NCBI GenBank assembly: GCA_964517115.1
Contig: CAZFBE010000002.1
Coordinates: 8,594-72,593 of the forward strand
Reading direction: 5' to 3'
Origin: UBA6624 sp964517115 [NCBI: uncultured bacterium]
Lineage (GTDB): Bacteria > UBP7 > UBA6624
DNA: 64,000 bases
In this document: one piece after another, positions 55,201-61,485 of the stretch
Position numbering within the stretch: the first letter of the stretch is position 1
Layout: the number at the start of each line of letters is the position of its first letter
Notes under the pieces: generated by a model
Databases searched by the model: none
What the model saw: only the letters and a program-made list of their open reading frames with translations
What the model was told of the DNA's origin: nothing
Translations under genes and position numbers: made by a program

Positions 55201-55640
55201 CTGATATGTTTGTTGCGTTCAGCTCCACTAATAAAACACTGACAAAGAAAACAACAGATAGGGGTAGAAGTTGGGAGAATGTTTCTGCTGTGAATAATAG
55301 CGGAACAGCTGCATCTCCGCTTTACTTGAGAGTCAGTGCTGATATTTCTGATGACATACTTGCTGTCGCTTGGGCAGACACTAGTGTAAATTCAACTGAG
55401 AGGGTTACTTTAGGATGTACTGACAACATGAACCCAACTTGGCAACTTAATGATTATTCAATTGGGGATCCGATACAGTCACCTAATGTTCAGCATAGTC
55501 CAGCTATTGAGATTTTTGGAGATATCATTTTTACACTTTGGTCTGACAACAGGAGAGGTGGCCAGAGCAGTGAAGAGGTTTTCTTTAGGATATTTGATGG
55601 GACTGACTCAATAAATAATCCGACTTCTTGTTATCAGTAG
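43206..55640 (+). CDS. Giant surface lipoprotein with PKD-like repeats, Asp-box segments and a Cys module (4,144 residues)
   Basis: Lipoprotein signal with Cys21 (IVFSAC). A putative Ig-like domain follows (about 30-115; PSGLEFDPSSSTLFGIP). A glycine-rich linker lies near 460. PKD-like segments carrying the S-D-P-D-G-D type motif occur near 1095, 2016, 2244, 2471 (SWDPDGDLL), 2836 (SWDPDGDSL), 3081, 3387 and 3578. Asp-box (BNR) segments lie at about 1496 (DAGSTWS), 1562 (DQGASWV) and 4018 (DRGRSWE), the last with a LWSDNRRGG ending, as in sialidase-like propellers. A different Cys-containing unit recurs near 690-800, 2547-2600, 2605-2680, 2716-2790 and 3695-3800. The protein is presumably exported and anchored; adhesion or polymer binding is a guess. 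A strong ribosome-binding site precedes the ATG, and a hairpin follows the stop. Confidence 0.85.
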   Translation: MKKFIKLVFSLIIFSIVFSACSGGGNEDVGSPQFITGALEPGQVDESYNMLLEATGGSGDLDISLYNINDLPSGLEFDPSSSTLFGIPVIGTTVELLFKVTDERGETGETRLVLRINQGPEVTLAPFAYLLDEEGNKVPVGSVDSRCTEENSDTCTFVTDSTTNIDHSVLDLYVEFQETDAEDNVIVEWEQISPSQCRGTVTTNEGQILLQPFYPLTPATNLQDEEGQTISNQYFSHAVWHAPNLDEDSGCAQTDIPVTLRVRMSDDKGGFTEADINLTVNYVAEFNSPATVTSFEWEDEKGTPRNSEIIEPGQSSGGSFNAEDVSDDGSGTSNDNNYVWLAAEFQNGNISESENISLIGWSVNLIGENLPFEGEVEIDEPTNGKVGDTNDPSSGLLCTNEPGQQPVFCGRFRPLVSRDVEGASDQYEISVTAQDIYGGVGSTTWLITVSDSGTSSGGGGGGPAFKNSIPVITGSNPQAQISMEVSETTGANRQVSVTADDNDSDIIRYWWSLDINNSNATPNGCVTDNSLANLWGHDNWSWDPNAGFNSLVQDVNSNDAILSNSVVRNPDLNVQNSILRTLDTVNSSPAISSVGFTFTPGQCAGAVAGTTCVRIDNIQAFGGVQNGVSIPVRISDDAGTEYMDTFITSVSADPDPLNAPAGNLEIAETLEDDYSIMNNARVSIRCALPISVSVADQIAIQGFLDNGNGLSHNSIIDTDVSQDFSRVCGSDDVLGNPLCDWGHFVIVFPDPSETCSPYAEQNWSTDGCYQRAQVTSVDQSTGTLNLDRFLTLDTNDQYQILGCDLGGIFTPSDSGDDCDKSDESIVTVTFSSPNVNNPPQITSGPSISDDPIFEFSTLDASKTTVSVSVEDSDGPGSCALSWTDPCGTMKYYWTDWKGSNNNANTRAYLVQNGTFGSNTVVVQGSCNRHEQYRPVRVSDSSNPLGHETTIESCIESGNFGNQNATVTLATNLDNNYLTSNLAILEHMQWGSYGPSASIESNNGIWAKTGVSGIVWTAPSADLNGVDIWTGETNFRIRVVAVDGTCRYPGILDFPEAQLCDSASASVGVINNVEPSAGLTFEILDENPTNLRVSFDASSSFDLDSGPDALKYMWDFDSDGTNDLTTLNSIYIHTYTENAPFYDATLTVTDGISNDSETVRIQVNQAPEVPKIWIYGVDEDPSNCINTGCEQGQFSNALESFTTMNPISTNPTEFVNPSTGKFIGLGVGICDDDNIQTLEWDLDYDGVSFFADVIQNSFSNIDSSALSVNDTVICDASGEQNFYQWELNSTDGINGLGSQMNFASDYRVAVRVVDEEGATSNLMCLNVYGDVNGAWDAKLCREGDPQSNLEIPLTVGNDEMISGDINENDEYPFLPAEGVDNSHSQGQHNIRFVQTGPDTGILHSIWISSSLDECLGGETQIRYRRGAYDGSDPNNRDINWEEAQNISHEEPSNGIKCGSNAESPNLTVDPGNSDHLIVFFGDDENGDLDVYWIESIDAGSTWSQRNSMPGLGNSDLRASGQGAQTQPVLSIEPTTGSPFDDFWHLSFVEASSGRAKMFHMMSDDQGASWVDGNKYDQRINNAPQVHVRVAAGFDVSVGMATNESGPDLECWVSDYEDDGGFLAPVNQTCEWNANYDTNIQRAGGGFNPSFIENDSCENDSGWGNSASVLSGYSYATTGLKRVGARFTDSHGAVGCGVIWVPVNNNQDRPPVPVMRLRNPSNNNRAIGELDETGNLSVEAQCAWRVGGFGDNNRGSYDPDETSFTCEFVSDWDPATAWTSQNVQTVNCNPNNNPNSGSNCAIDLSYSDWQGFASGDARTRVGLRACSGGPNPGECSPIIWSHLYVDDYENNAPVVLLKIEEDQNEACSLASAGVLNHDLATPSFNVCFDATASFDREDEFVNFSNGSLICDSNSIATSAPIVTDNGDGTGKCTFREVGDYAVKYELTDNNGEVGERTVLISVGYGDDPSSDGYQHDINAGNSDPQAVAIVKPFAESVRNVSEYDNTGNASVYLDGRRSVDADGEVVSWDWDLNYDGITFNVDVSGNELNSSVDLTFGNNVAGANYREGVIALRATDNLGATNIHAVTYRVMPNENEAPQGAISASPFLAGFAPLTVDFNAVAVDTDDATWTDPTDCDGCTYEWDFDVVGGTFTVDATGETENVTFSEEKDYTVGLRITDADGSLSPVITTVIHVGDCPDDGTPCDSVTRNRQPQSYFFISGASGALGTFNPGGSYFVDFDGSRSDDLDGNINEYQPVCNGGTISQWTGVSDSTWRCSYDEAIDGVGIKTVSLTVTDDGGLRDDSGNASTILPADSVLTHTVNLDVYVSDMNQDPMGSIKVTGVYYNHDSLQPVPWNTALSKDADTSMSAGSGIASREIDCNWAWNLPFDNPGLTQESGSCSVAIDGMVNGANLLTVKVSDDEASPSEDVRTVVVWVDELGSGQQRPVALADYTGSLTVGSSSTTHNVEIDLNNSWDPDGDLLSHRINCGAGGGIIDFAVGTCNFPNPAPGAGPVLETVEYSVCDNGTVGGCGFSVEPLIRDHIDLTDFVIVADGVCATGLFADGIGVRVSNQLNPPDSDDRTVEAGGCDPTDPITDIVSNAQINSTTVDIPDGECIAQSFRVGNPIRIEDDNMFGAGPTNTTITNCTPGSPDVLEFADPLLETVQDGDNARVVSLLDTVRVDGGFFGGVMSPAYLVDDGAQIEEIREGNIGSAATAGDNQLQLAAGSCADPELNLIRGRQGLVRENETLTSVFTIDTCGVVGADVITFPEPLRDDYTTNGIIDMNDNLDIEYLTFEIWNNRPPVVVAHEENTDWVVPVGGTTSWHSRSQDEGDPLYLSWDPDGDSLQYAWECDSVGAGNTSAQDCQFDTVGRPAVSLVVSDGDLSGQDNHNIARATNTTPMPIVYIDPQTDFLPVVDSLMTSNNVVLVGGSTMDLEGQLSNPPWSTTFQWDCGDGNGLNTSPPFSPGPFNYDLCSYPASNTPTIPHSVSPIELIVNDPHVSPGCTSYFCLPGSTSLGVIPVRNMLNRAPRAAISGPENWDSNTNPNNPWEEDHLNWVGTFDVSVSSAPNFNGTFSVPLSAHNSIDPDDQALTYSWDCGNGSPVVNTPVHTCVYQDDAVASDVRDGLTDLGNDGTGDMWTVTLTVTDSMGVSDTDTASVRVVEQLSPQSGIFQSDANGQNNYWVADSDPGIADLKRPDLELLDVFADGTYLFPKPLTPFGGENPGGCPFEELPNCDSANTLFDSVVHLDASRSLDPYGRNIFVQIDCDWVDSNDFATFSPDMSGSTFDALAPAWFEHVCRDQVSGPALWNGTDSPNSGDSSTYTVSRNVSVRVCETASTTACAASAREDISSFDMTLWRNRVPLAHITIQDDVFSGDNSRNVDYTARSSWDPDGDPVLFGQGAGTIDKDGLANWSGITPDICPDGGTFCDDKDQVPQWVCDDGGSWPYQTGFGNNKVVWDVDQGHRIGSGSSLGEQGVNGEDSFRCLVSGQGVTFRPTLYVSDGDPSDEGYSLESCIEYSDSGSPFASTLDNHVCANGNPIHLGGVGNGLTVNNPPSAWIIQQTKGDLFGITPFQVSLSADHYDPDGDPLSNNFNSATGFEWDYHYSRSWYWGGNNDDVLNVNDFNYQDDTVSDFDIDSAGVWNFAVRATTEGTHTALVQSDGSGANCFDEDLGDVYPCDTSMMDLPQVVWDNILGLVGGIASSQDCKWGVQDPLDLLLYGDGGMFLLKDEDAAMYNIGQSVEIFGGPFNQTFLAGSVCDIVDIPSGWNGLDGDLSRVYINWNGFLFQQLPIGETFIRNTDNTLTGTEEIKTFTVTTDGYVGNLQIPTRHAQSGNILSNGASAGANNDTQNDFHAAAFGEWDGWTIIDSEDQRPDSTVMESSDFDDNNQVFGQYSLFFDSSPPNNPQHTVMFNRFVHTSDDAAISGSFGGWFNMNYEDQLVGTSQAGSNISVLDSFGFGLAIDSAACSPSAIEGVCRNVTTLETGLYPSLADVSKTSNPASPDMFVAFSSTNKTLTKKTTDRGRSWENVSAVNNSGTAASPLYLRVSADISDDILAVAWADTSVNSTERVTLGCTDNMNPTWQLNDYSIGDPIQSPNVQHSPAIEIFGDIIFTLWSDNRRGGQSSEEVFFRIFDGTDSINNPTSCYQ

Positions 55641-55653
55641 TTTTGAGAGGGGC

Positions 55654-55684
55654 AACAAGGAATGCAGAAAGTGCATTCCTTGTT
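55654..55684. terminator. Bidirectional hairpin terminator
   Basis: Perfect 12-bp stem AACAAGGAATGC / GCATTCCTTGTT with loop AGAAAGT, between two convergent genes. The plus strand continues with a T-rich but interrupted tail (TGTCCTATTT), so it may work with or without Rho in either direction. It is the only clear hairpin terminator I find in the window. Confidence 0.75.
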
Positions 55685-55692
55685 TGTCCTAT

Positions 55693-56673
55693 TTAATCTA
55701 TTTCTTTTTTCTTTGAGGGTCTTTTTAAGAGTGTCTTTACAACATCTTTAACTGTCTTCTTTTTGTAGATAACATCATTTATAGCACAAGCCAGGGGAAC
55801 GTCTATATTTTTTTCATTTGAAAGATTTATAAGTCCATTCAAGGTTCTTATCCCTTCACTTTCTCCTGTTAGGTTCTTAAGAGAATCTTCAAGAGAAATG
55901 CCTTTTGCAATTTGGTTTCCAAGTTGCCAATTCTTGCTGTCGCTTCCTGTTGCTGTAAGTATAAGATCGCCTAGCCCAGCCAAACCCCAAAGAGTTTTTT
56001 TGTCTGTTTCAAAATAATCAAAAACTCTTGAAGTTTCAACCAGTGCTCTTGAAATCATTGCAGCTCTTGCATTCTTTCCAAGATTGGCACCATCAACCAT
56101 CCCAGAGCCTATAGCATATACATTCTTAAGAACACCCCCAAGGCTCACACCCAAGATATCGTCAGAGTAATAAGTTCTCAAAGAGCTGTTTTTTAAAACT
56201 TCTTCGATCTTTTTTGGCCTCTTTTCTCCGGCAATCACTGTTGCTGCTGGAAGTCCATGAATTATTTCGGTAGCAAAATTCGGTCCTGAGAGTACATAAA
56301 TATTATTTTTCAAATTTTCATTTAACCAGTTTCCTATAGGGTTGAATCCTTTTGGAGCCAAACCTTTTGACAAAACAAGAATATCAACACCTGAATAGTG
56401 TCTTAAGAAATCTTCGGTAATCCACTCTTTTGTAAATTTTGTTGGAACTGACCAAACTAAAAAATCAGGAATTTCTGAAATTTCATTTTTGTTTATTGCT
56501 GTAATTTTATTATTTAATTTTTTCCCCTCGAACAATGGGTGAATTTTTTCTTGATTGAATTTTTTTTCATCTTCATGGTCTGTTGTCAATATCGTGACTT
56601 TAGCATTTTGACTTGCAAGAAGATTTGAAAATGAAATTCCCCAAGAACCGAACCCAGCTACATGAATCTTCAT
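55693..56673 (-). CDS. gpsA: Glycerol-3-phosphate dehydrogenase [NAD(P)+]
   Basis: GpsA reduces dihydroxyacetone phosphate to sn-glycerol-3-phosphate for phospholipids. The 326-residue protein has GFGSWGISFSNLLA (Rossmann), VLSGPNFATEI, the catalytic GGVLKNVYAIGSGMVDG and GLAGLGDLILTATG. It overlaps plsY, the next enzyme, by four bases. Confidence 0.96.
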   Translation of the reverse strand: MKIHVAGFGSWGISFSNLLASQNAKVTILTTDHEDEKKFNQEKIHPLFEGKKLNNKITAINKNEISEIPDFLVWSVPTKFTKEWITEDFLRHYSGVDILVLSKGLAPKGFNPIGNWLNENLKNNIYVLSGPNFATEIIHGLPAATVIAGEKRPKKIEEVLKNSSLRTYYSDDILGVSLGGVLKNVYAIGSGMVDGANLGKNARAAMISRALVETSRVFDYFETDKKTLWGLAGLGDLILTATGSDSKNWQLGNQIAKGISLEDSLKNLTGESEGIRTLNGLINLSNEKNIDVPLACAINDVIYKKKTVKDVVKTLLKRPSKKKEID

Positions 56674-57347
56674 TTGATTTTACTTTCAGTTCCTTTTTTC
56701 AATCTTGTTAAATTTTCTCTATGCAAAAACACAACCAAAATGATTATAGGTAATGTTTGAAGCAAAATGTGAGGTATATTTTCATCAAGATTAATAAAGT
56801 AATTTCCACTTTTATGAATAATTTTTAAGTTATTTTTTAAATAAAGGTATGAGCTTAATGGAAGCAAGCATGTTGAAATGATAGATCCAAGTGAAACAAA
56901 TTTGGATTTTTTTATGGTTATTAAATAAAAAGAAAGACAAATTAGCATGTATTCAAAATTAAAAAATATAAATGAACCAAATGTTGTAGCAACACCTTTC
57001 CCACCTTTCCAATTCATAAAGGGAGAAAAAGCATGTCCTAAAACTGCAAAAAGAGGAAGTAGGCATATTGCAATATTTATATTGTTTTCATTTTGAAATC
57101 CAGATGAAAGCATGTTGTAAGAAATCAAAACTCCAAGGTATCCTTTTAGCATGTCAAGTAAAAGTGTCATATAGCCATACTTTGAGCCAAATGTTCTTCC
57201 AACATTTGTTGATCCAATGTTTTTGGAGCCATGCTTTCTTATATCTTTTTTGAATAATATTTTCACCAAAATATATCCTGAAGGTATTGACCCAAAAATA
57301 AAAGGTATCAGAAAAAAGGTCCAAAAAGTCGAAAGGAAGTTTTCCAT
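56670..57347 (-). CDS. plsY: Glycerol-3-phosphate acyltransferase
   Basis: PlsY acylates glycerol-3-phosphate using acyl-phosphate in the inner membrane. Signatures are SIPSGYIL, KHGSKNIGSTNVGRTFG and HAFSPFMNWKGGKGVAT. The 225 residues have several hydrophobic helices. Its ATG sits 42 bases from the divergent peptidase gene. gpsA-plsY coupling gives the product-to-substrate order of the pathway. Confidence 0.96.
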   Translation of the reverse strand: MENFLSTFWTFFLIPFIFGSIPSGYILVKILFKKDIRKHGSKNIGSTNVGRTFGSKYGYMTLLLDMLKGYLGVLISYNMLSSGFQNENNINIAICLLPLFAVLGHAFSPFMNWKGGKGVATTFGSFIFFNFEYMLICLSFYLITIKKSKFVSLGSIISTCLLPLSSYLYLKNNLKIIHKSGNYFINLDENIPHILLQTLPIIILVVFLHRENLTRLKKGTESKIK

Positions 57348-57389
57348 TGTGTTTAATATTAATTTAAATCTTCTAGAATTTGTTATTAG

Positions 57390-58454
57390 ATGTTTAGTAA
57401 AGTTAAAAAAATAATCAAAGATTCGAATTTAGACTGCATTCTCATCTCAGACCCTGTTCATCTTTCGTGGTTTTCGGGATTTTTAGGATCAACTGGAATT
57501 TTGATTATCACTGAAAAAGGATGTGTTTTAGGTGTCGATTTTAGATATCATGAAATAGCTCAAGAATTTAAAAAAGATTATCTTGATGTTTATTGTTGTT
57601 CAGAAAAGAATTTACTAAAAAGCACTTTTAGACATCTCTTTGGAAAAGATGAAAAGAGGATTGGGTACCTGTCTTCAAGAAATACTGAAAAGCAAAAATT
57701 GTTATTGGATAAAAACACAAACGGAGAACTGGTTCCCATTGATGAAGCTGTTGATTTTGCAAGATCAATAAAAACAGAAGAGGAATTGGAGGGAATTAAA
57801 GAAAGTGCGAAATTGAATGCGGCTTTGTTCAACTATATAAAAACAATCATTCATCCAGGACTTTCAGAAAGAGATTTAGCTTCTGAGATTATTAAATATG
57901 CAATAAAAAATGGTGCTGAAAAAATGGCTTTTGATCCGATAGTTGCATCTGGACCTTATTCATCGAGGCCCCATGCTTCTTTTACAGACAAGATTCTTCA
58001 GCCTGGAGAGCCTTTGACTTTGGATTTGGGAGTTTGTTTGGATGGTTGGATGAGTGACATGACTAGAACATGGCTTGTTCCCGGGAAAAAACCAAAAAAA
58101 GAGTTTTTAGAGATATTTGAAATTACGAATAGTGCAAAAAAAGAAGCAGAAGGCATTCTGAAAGAATCGGTTTCCGGACATGAGCTTGATGAAAGTGCAA
58201 GGAAGATTATTAGAGATTCTGGATATGGAGAATATTTTGGACATTCTTTAGGGCACGGAGTTGGAAGGGAGGTTCATGAATCTCCAGGATTATTTCAAGG
58301 TTCAAAAAACATAATGATGAAAAATATGGTTGTTACTATAGAGCCAGGGATTTATATAAAAAACAAATATGGAGTAAGAATAGAAGATTCTTATATTGTT
58401 GGTAAAAATAAATCGAAAAATTTGGGTATAGATGTTGTTTCTGATTTTTTCTAA
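57390..58454 (+). CDS. Xaa-Pro aminopeptidase (M24 family)
   Basis: This 354-residue pita-bread metallopeptidase has an N-terminal creatinase-like domain (about 1-130) and a C-terminal catalytic domain. The dinuclear metal ligands are visible: DLGVCLDGWMSDMTR (two Asp), GHSLGHGVG (His), IEPGIYI and VRIEDSY (two Glu). It removes N-terminal residues before proline; PepP or PepQ specificity cannot be told apart. Confidence 0.93.
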   Translation: MFSKVKKIIKDSNLDCILISDPVHLSWFSGFLGSTGILIITEKGCVLGVDFRYHEIAQEFKKDYLDVYCCSEKNLLKSTFRHLFGKDEKRIGYLSSRNTEKQKLLLDKNTNGELVPIDEAVDFARSIKTEEELEGIKESAKLNAALFNYIKTIIHPGLSERDLASEIIKYAIKNGAEKMAFDPIVASGPYSSRPHASFTDKILQPGEPLTLDLGVCLDGWMSDMTRTWLVPGKKPKKEFLEIFEITNSAKKEAEGILKESVSGHELDESARKIIRDSGYGEYFGHSLGHGVGREVHESPGLFQGSKNIMMKNMVVTIEPGIYIKNKYGVRIEDSYIVGKNKSKNLGIDVVSDFF

Positions 58455-58471
58455 AATATAATACATCTTCT

Positions 58472-58795
58472 ATGTTGGGGGGAATTCGAAGAAAGTTCAT
58501 TATTGAGTACAGGAGGCTTTCGGAGCTTCAAGATTTTCAGTTTTCTGGTGTCATACATGAGGAGGATGGGAAGTTGCTCTTTAAGCACAGGGATATTTTT
58601 TCAAACATGTCAAAGAAAGAGTTGGAGAAGGGGTCTCTTAAATCTTTAGATGATGTAGTTAGAAAAAAATTTGGTCCTTTGGTTAACAGAACCACGGCAA
58701 TTGCAAGTGTCGGATCTTTGGATGAGATTTTCAATCAGTATTTGGCAGTAGCTTTACTGAGAGAAAAGAAGAGCAGAATTTCAAACCGTAAGTGA
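58472..58795 (+). CDS. Hypothetical protein (107 residues)
   Basis: I recognise no family. It is basic and predicted soluble, with mixed strands and helices. It has segments FIIEYRRLSELQDFQFSG, HRDIFSNMSKKELEKGSL and FGPLVNRTTAIA, and ends in a lysine/arginine tail. It overlaps the next gene by four bases (GTGA) and lies 17 bases after the peptidase gene, so it belongs to this plus-strand operon. Confidence 0.65.
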   Translation: MLGGIRRKFIIEYRRLSELQDFQFSGVIHEEDGKLLFKHRDIFSNMSKKELEKGSLKSLDDVVRKKFGPLVNRTTAIASVGSLDEIFNQYLAVALLREKKSRISNRK

Positions 58796-60162
58796 TTTTT
58801 GACAATCCTTCACCATGGAAAATAAAGGCAATAGAGCCTATTCCAAATCCATCTCCAGAAGAAAGGTTAAAAGCTCTTTCTGCTTCAGGTTACAACCTTT
58901 TCAATGTTTCTTCTTCACTTGTGACAATAGATCTTTTGACTGACTCTGGAACAGGTGCAATGAGTCAAGGGCAATGGAGTGCTATTCTTTCCGGAGATGA
59001 ATCCTATGCAGGAAGCCAGTCTTTTTATTCGCTGAAAAAAAGCGTTAAGGACTTGTTTGGATACAAAGTTGTTATTCCGACACACCAAGGGAGGGCTGCA
59101 GAGGATATATTATTTTCAGCATTTGGAAACAAGGGGAAGGGGGTTGTTAGCAATCACCTTTTTGACACCACTACAGCCCATGCTTTGGAAGTTGGAATGA
59201 AGGTCTTTTCTTGCCTTGATAAAAAAGATAAAGTTTTTGGCGGTAATTTTGATTTAGCCTTGTTGGAAAAGTATCTCAAAGAAGAAGAGGTTGAGTTGAT
59301 AGTTGCTACTGTTACTTGTAATAGTGCTGGAGGGCTTCCTGTGAGTTTAAAAAACCTTCGTGCAGTAAAAAAAATCGCTGATTCTCATTCTGTAAAAATT
59401 TGGATTGACATGGCTCGTATTGCTGAAAATAGCTATTTCCAATATCTGAATGGAGAAGGAAAAAGCCCGAAAGCATGCGCACTTGAAACATGTTCCTTGA
59501 GCGATGGAGGATGGATGAGTTCAAAGAAGGATGGCCTTGTGAATATTGGGGGGTTCATTGCTCTTAAGGATAAAAAAAATAAAGAAAAATATGAACGCTT
59601 AGTTGAGTTAGAAATTTTAAAAGAGGGGTTTATCACCTATGGAGGATTAGCAGGAAGAGATATGAATGCTTTATCTGTGGGCTTGGGAGAAGCGCTTGAT
59701 GAGAGGTATCTGAAACACAGGATCAATGAAATCAAGTTTCTTCATACTCAACTTGAAGAGGTTGGAGTTCCATGTGTGGACCCTGGAGGGCATGCAGTTT
59801 ATATTGATGCTGGAAAATGGCTTCCTCATCTAAAAAGCGAAGATTTTCCAGCACAGTCTCTTGCTTTAGCTCTTTATCTTGTAGGAGGCATAAGGACATC
59901 TGAAATAGGAAGTTTGTGTGCTGGTAGAGATAATGATGGTAAGCAAATATCTTGTCCCGGAGAGTACTTGCGATTAGCAATTCCTCGAAGAACTTATACA
60001 AGTGACCATTTTATGTACATAAAAAGAGCTTTTGAAATTATTTCTAAAAACAAAGACTCTTTACCTAAGTTAAAATTTCAAAAGGAGGCAAAGAAGTTAA
60101 GACATTTTCAGTCAATCTTTGAAGATTTTTCATGGACACCGTCAAAGTATCTAAATTTATAA
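58792..60162 (+). CDS. Tryptophanase-like beta-eliminating lyase
   Basis: This PLP enzyme of the tryptophanase/tyrosine phenol-lyase family has 456 residues and starts GTG. Key segments are LLTDSGTGAMSQGQW, DESYAGSQSFY (Tyr of the active site), IPTHQGRAAEDIL, WIDMARIAENSYF, the PLP-lysine motif SSKKDGLVNIGGF and CPGEYLRLAIPRRTYTSDH. The tail (EIGSLCAGRD, then GKQ) looks more like tryptophanase than tyrosine phenol-lyase. The substrate is not proven. Confidence 0.85.
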   Translation: MIFDNPSPWKIKAIEPIPNPSPEERLKALSASGYNLFNVSSSLVTIDLLTDSGTGAMSQGQWSAILSGDESYAGSQSFYSLKKSVKDLFGYKVVIPTHQGRAAEDILFSAFGNKGKGVVSNHLFDTTTAHALEVGMKVFSCLDKKDKVFGGNFDLALLEKYLKEEEVELIVATVTCNSAGGLPVSLKNLRAVKKIADSHSVKIWIDMARIAENSYFQYLNGEGKSPKACALETCSLSDGGWMSSKKDGLVNIGGFIALKDKKNKEKYERLVELEILKEGFITYGGLAGRDMNALSVGLGEALDERYLKHRINEIKFLHTQLEEVGVPCVDPGGHAVYIDAGKWLPHLKSEDFPAQSLALALYLVGGIRTSEIGSLCAGRDNDGKQISCPGEYLRLAIPRRTYTSDHFMYIKRAFEIISKNKDSLPKLKFQKEAKKLRHFQSIFEDFSWTPSKYLNL

Positions 60163-60602
60163 GTTGTAGTTCTTCAGAAGCTTTAACCCTAGCAATGAAT
60201 CCAGAGTTGATAGCTGAAGAAATGCCCGGAATCAAATCGGTTAATATTTTAAAGAAGGAAAAGATAGATGGTTGTTCCGTGCAGACTGTTTCATGGAAGG
60301 GAATTCTTGAAGCAGGGCCAATAAAAAAAGACTTAAATTGGATTGAAGAGGATATTTGGAACCTAGATTCAAAAATTTGTGAATTTTCTCAGATAGAAGG
60401 TTCTTTTAAAGTTTATAGAGGTTCTTGGATTTTTGAAGATTCTGATAATGGTTGTGAATCTTCTATGATTCTTGAATATGATGCTGGAGTCCCCTTGGTA
60501 GGCCCCCTTATAGACAAACTGATCAAAAAGGTAGTTATTGAAAATTTAGAAGCTCTCTTGAATGCCCTTGCTCAAGTTGCTGAAAAAAATGAAAGAAACT
60601 GA
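60132..60602 (+). CDS. SRPBCC (START-like) domain protein
   Basis: This 156-residue protein resembles the polyketide cyclase/SRPBCC lipid- or cofactor-binding fold. It has an N-terminal strand-helix KVSKFISCSSSEALTLAM, then beta strands (GSFKVYRGSWIFED), and a C-terminal amphipathic helix LIKKVVIENLEALLNALAQVAE that closes the cavity. Coq10-like proteins belong here, so a role with quinones or lipids is possible but unproven. It overlaps the lyase gene and thiL. Confidence 0.75.
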   Translation: MDTVKVSKFISCSSSEALTLAMNPELIAEEMPGIKSVNILKKEKIDGCSVQTVSWKGILEAGPIKKDLNWIEEDIWNLDSKICEFSQIEGSFKVYRGSWIFEDSDNGCESSMILEYDAGVPLVGPLIDKLIKKVVIENLEALLNALAQVAEKNERN

Positions 60603-61485
60603 AGTAGTCAGGTTAATCAAAAAAAAATTTCCATTAACTGGAGATGATTCTTATTGGGAAAAAGGAGGAATTGCAATTTCTGTCGATTCCTCAATACAAG
60701 GAAGACATTTTCTTTTAGATAGAAAGAACTGGGTCGAAGAGGGTGTTTGGAATGCTGTTGCAGGTTCTATAACGGATGTAGCTGCCGTTGGATCCAGGCC
60801 TGAAATGATATTGACATCTTTTTGTTTTCCTGCTGGGATCAACGATTCAGTTATAAAAAGAGCCTTAGATTCCCTTGAGGAGGTTGCAGATTTTTTTTCA
60901 CTAAAAGTTGTTGGAGGAGACTTGTCAAGGACATCTAAAGATATTGTTTTTTCCGTTACTGTGGTTGGATTCAATGCTATTGGACCCGGTCTGTCAGGGG
61001 CAAAAGATGGGGATTTGATAGGCGTTACAGGGTATCCTGGAAAAAGGCCGTTGGGATGGTATCTTGCAATAAATAAAATTTCAGAAAGGGAGAACCTTGT
61101 TGAGGAGGCTTTGAAGCCAAGACCAAATGTAAGTTTCCCATTAAAGATTGCAAAAATTGTTTCTTCAATGACAGACATAACTGATGGTCTGGGATTTGAT
61201 CTTATGAACATATGTAAGAACTCAAGTGTAAATCCAAATATTTTTAAAGAAATACCGTCTTCTTCCCTTATGAAAAAAGTATTTCTGGATTTAAATTTAA
61301 GTAGTGAAAATTTTTATAAACAGGGTGGGGATTATGAGTATCTTTTTACTTTTGACGAAAAACATGAGAGGGAGATAAAGGATATTTCAATAAAGGAGAA
61401 ATTGCTTTTTTCTGTTATTGGAAAAATTGAGAATGGAACTATTCCAGCATGGTATGGAAAAGGAAGCGAGATAATTTGGCCTTAG
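60589..61485 (+). CDS. thiL: Thiamine-monophosphate kinase
   Basis: ThiL makes thiamine diphosphate from thiamine monophosphate. The PurM-like fold shows GDDSYWEK, SVDSSIQGRHF, GSITDVAAVGSRP, KVVGGDLSRTS and GGDYEYLFTF, where Mg2+-binding Asp residues lie. I start it at ATG 60589; the 60562 ATG lies inside the upstream gene with no advantage. About 298 residues. Confidence 0.92.
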   Translation: MKETEVVRLIKKKFPLTGDDSYWEKGGIAISVDSSIQGRHFLLDRKNWVEEGVWNAVAGSITDVAAVGSRPEMILTSFCFPAGINDSVIKRALDSLEEVADFFSLKVVGGDLSRTSKDIVFSVTVVGFNAIGPGLSGAKDGDLIGVTGYPGKRPLGWYLAINKISERENLVEEALKPRPNVSFPLKIAKIVSSMTDITDGLGFDLMNICKNSSVNPNIFKEIPSSSLMKKVFLDLNLSSENFYKQGGDYEYLFTFDEKHEREIKDISIKEKLLFSVIGKIENGTIPAWYGKGSEIIWP

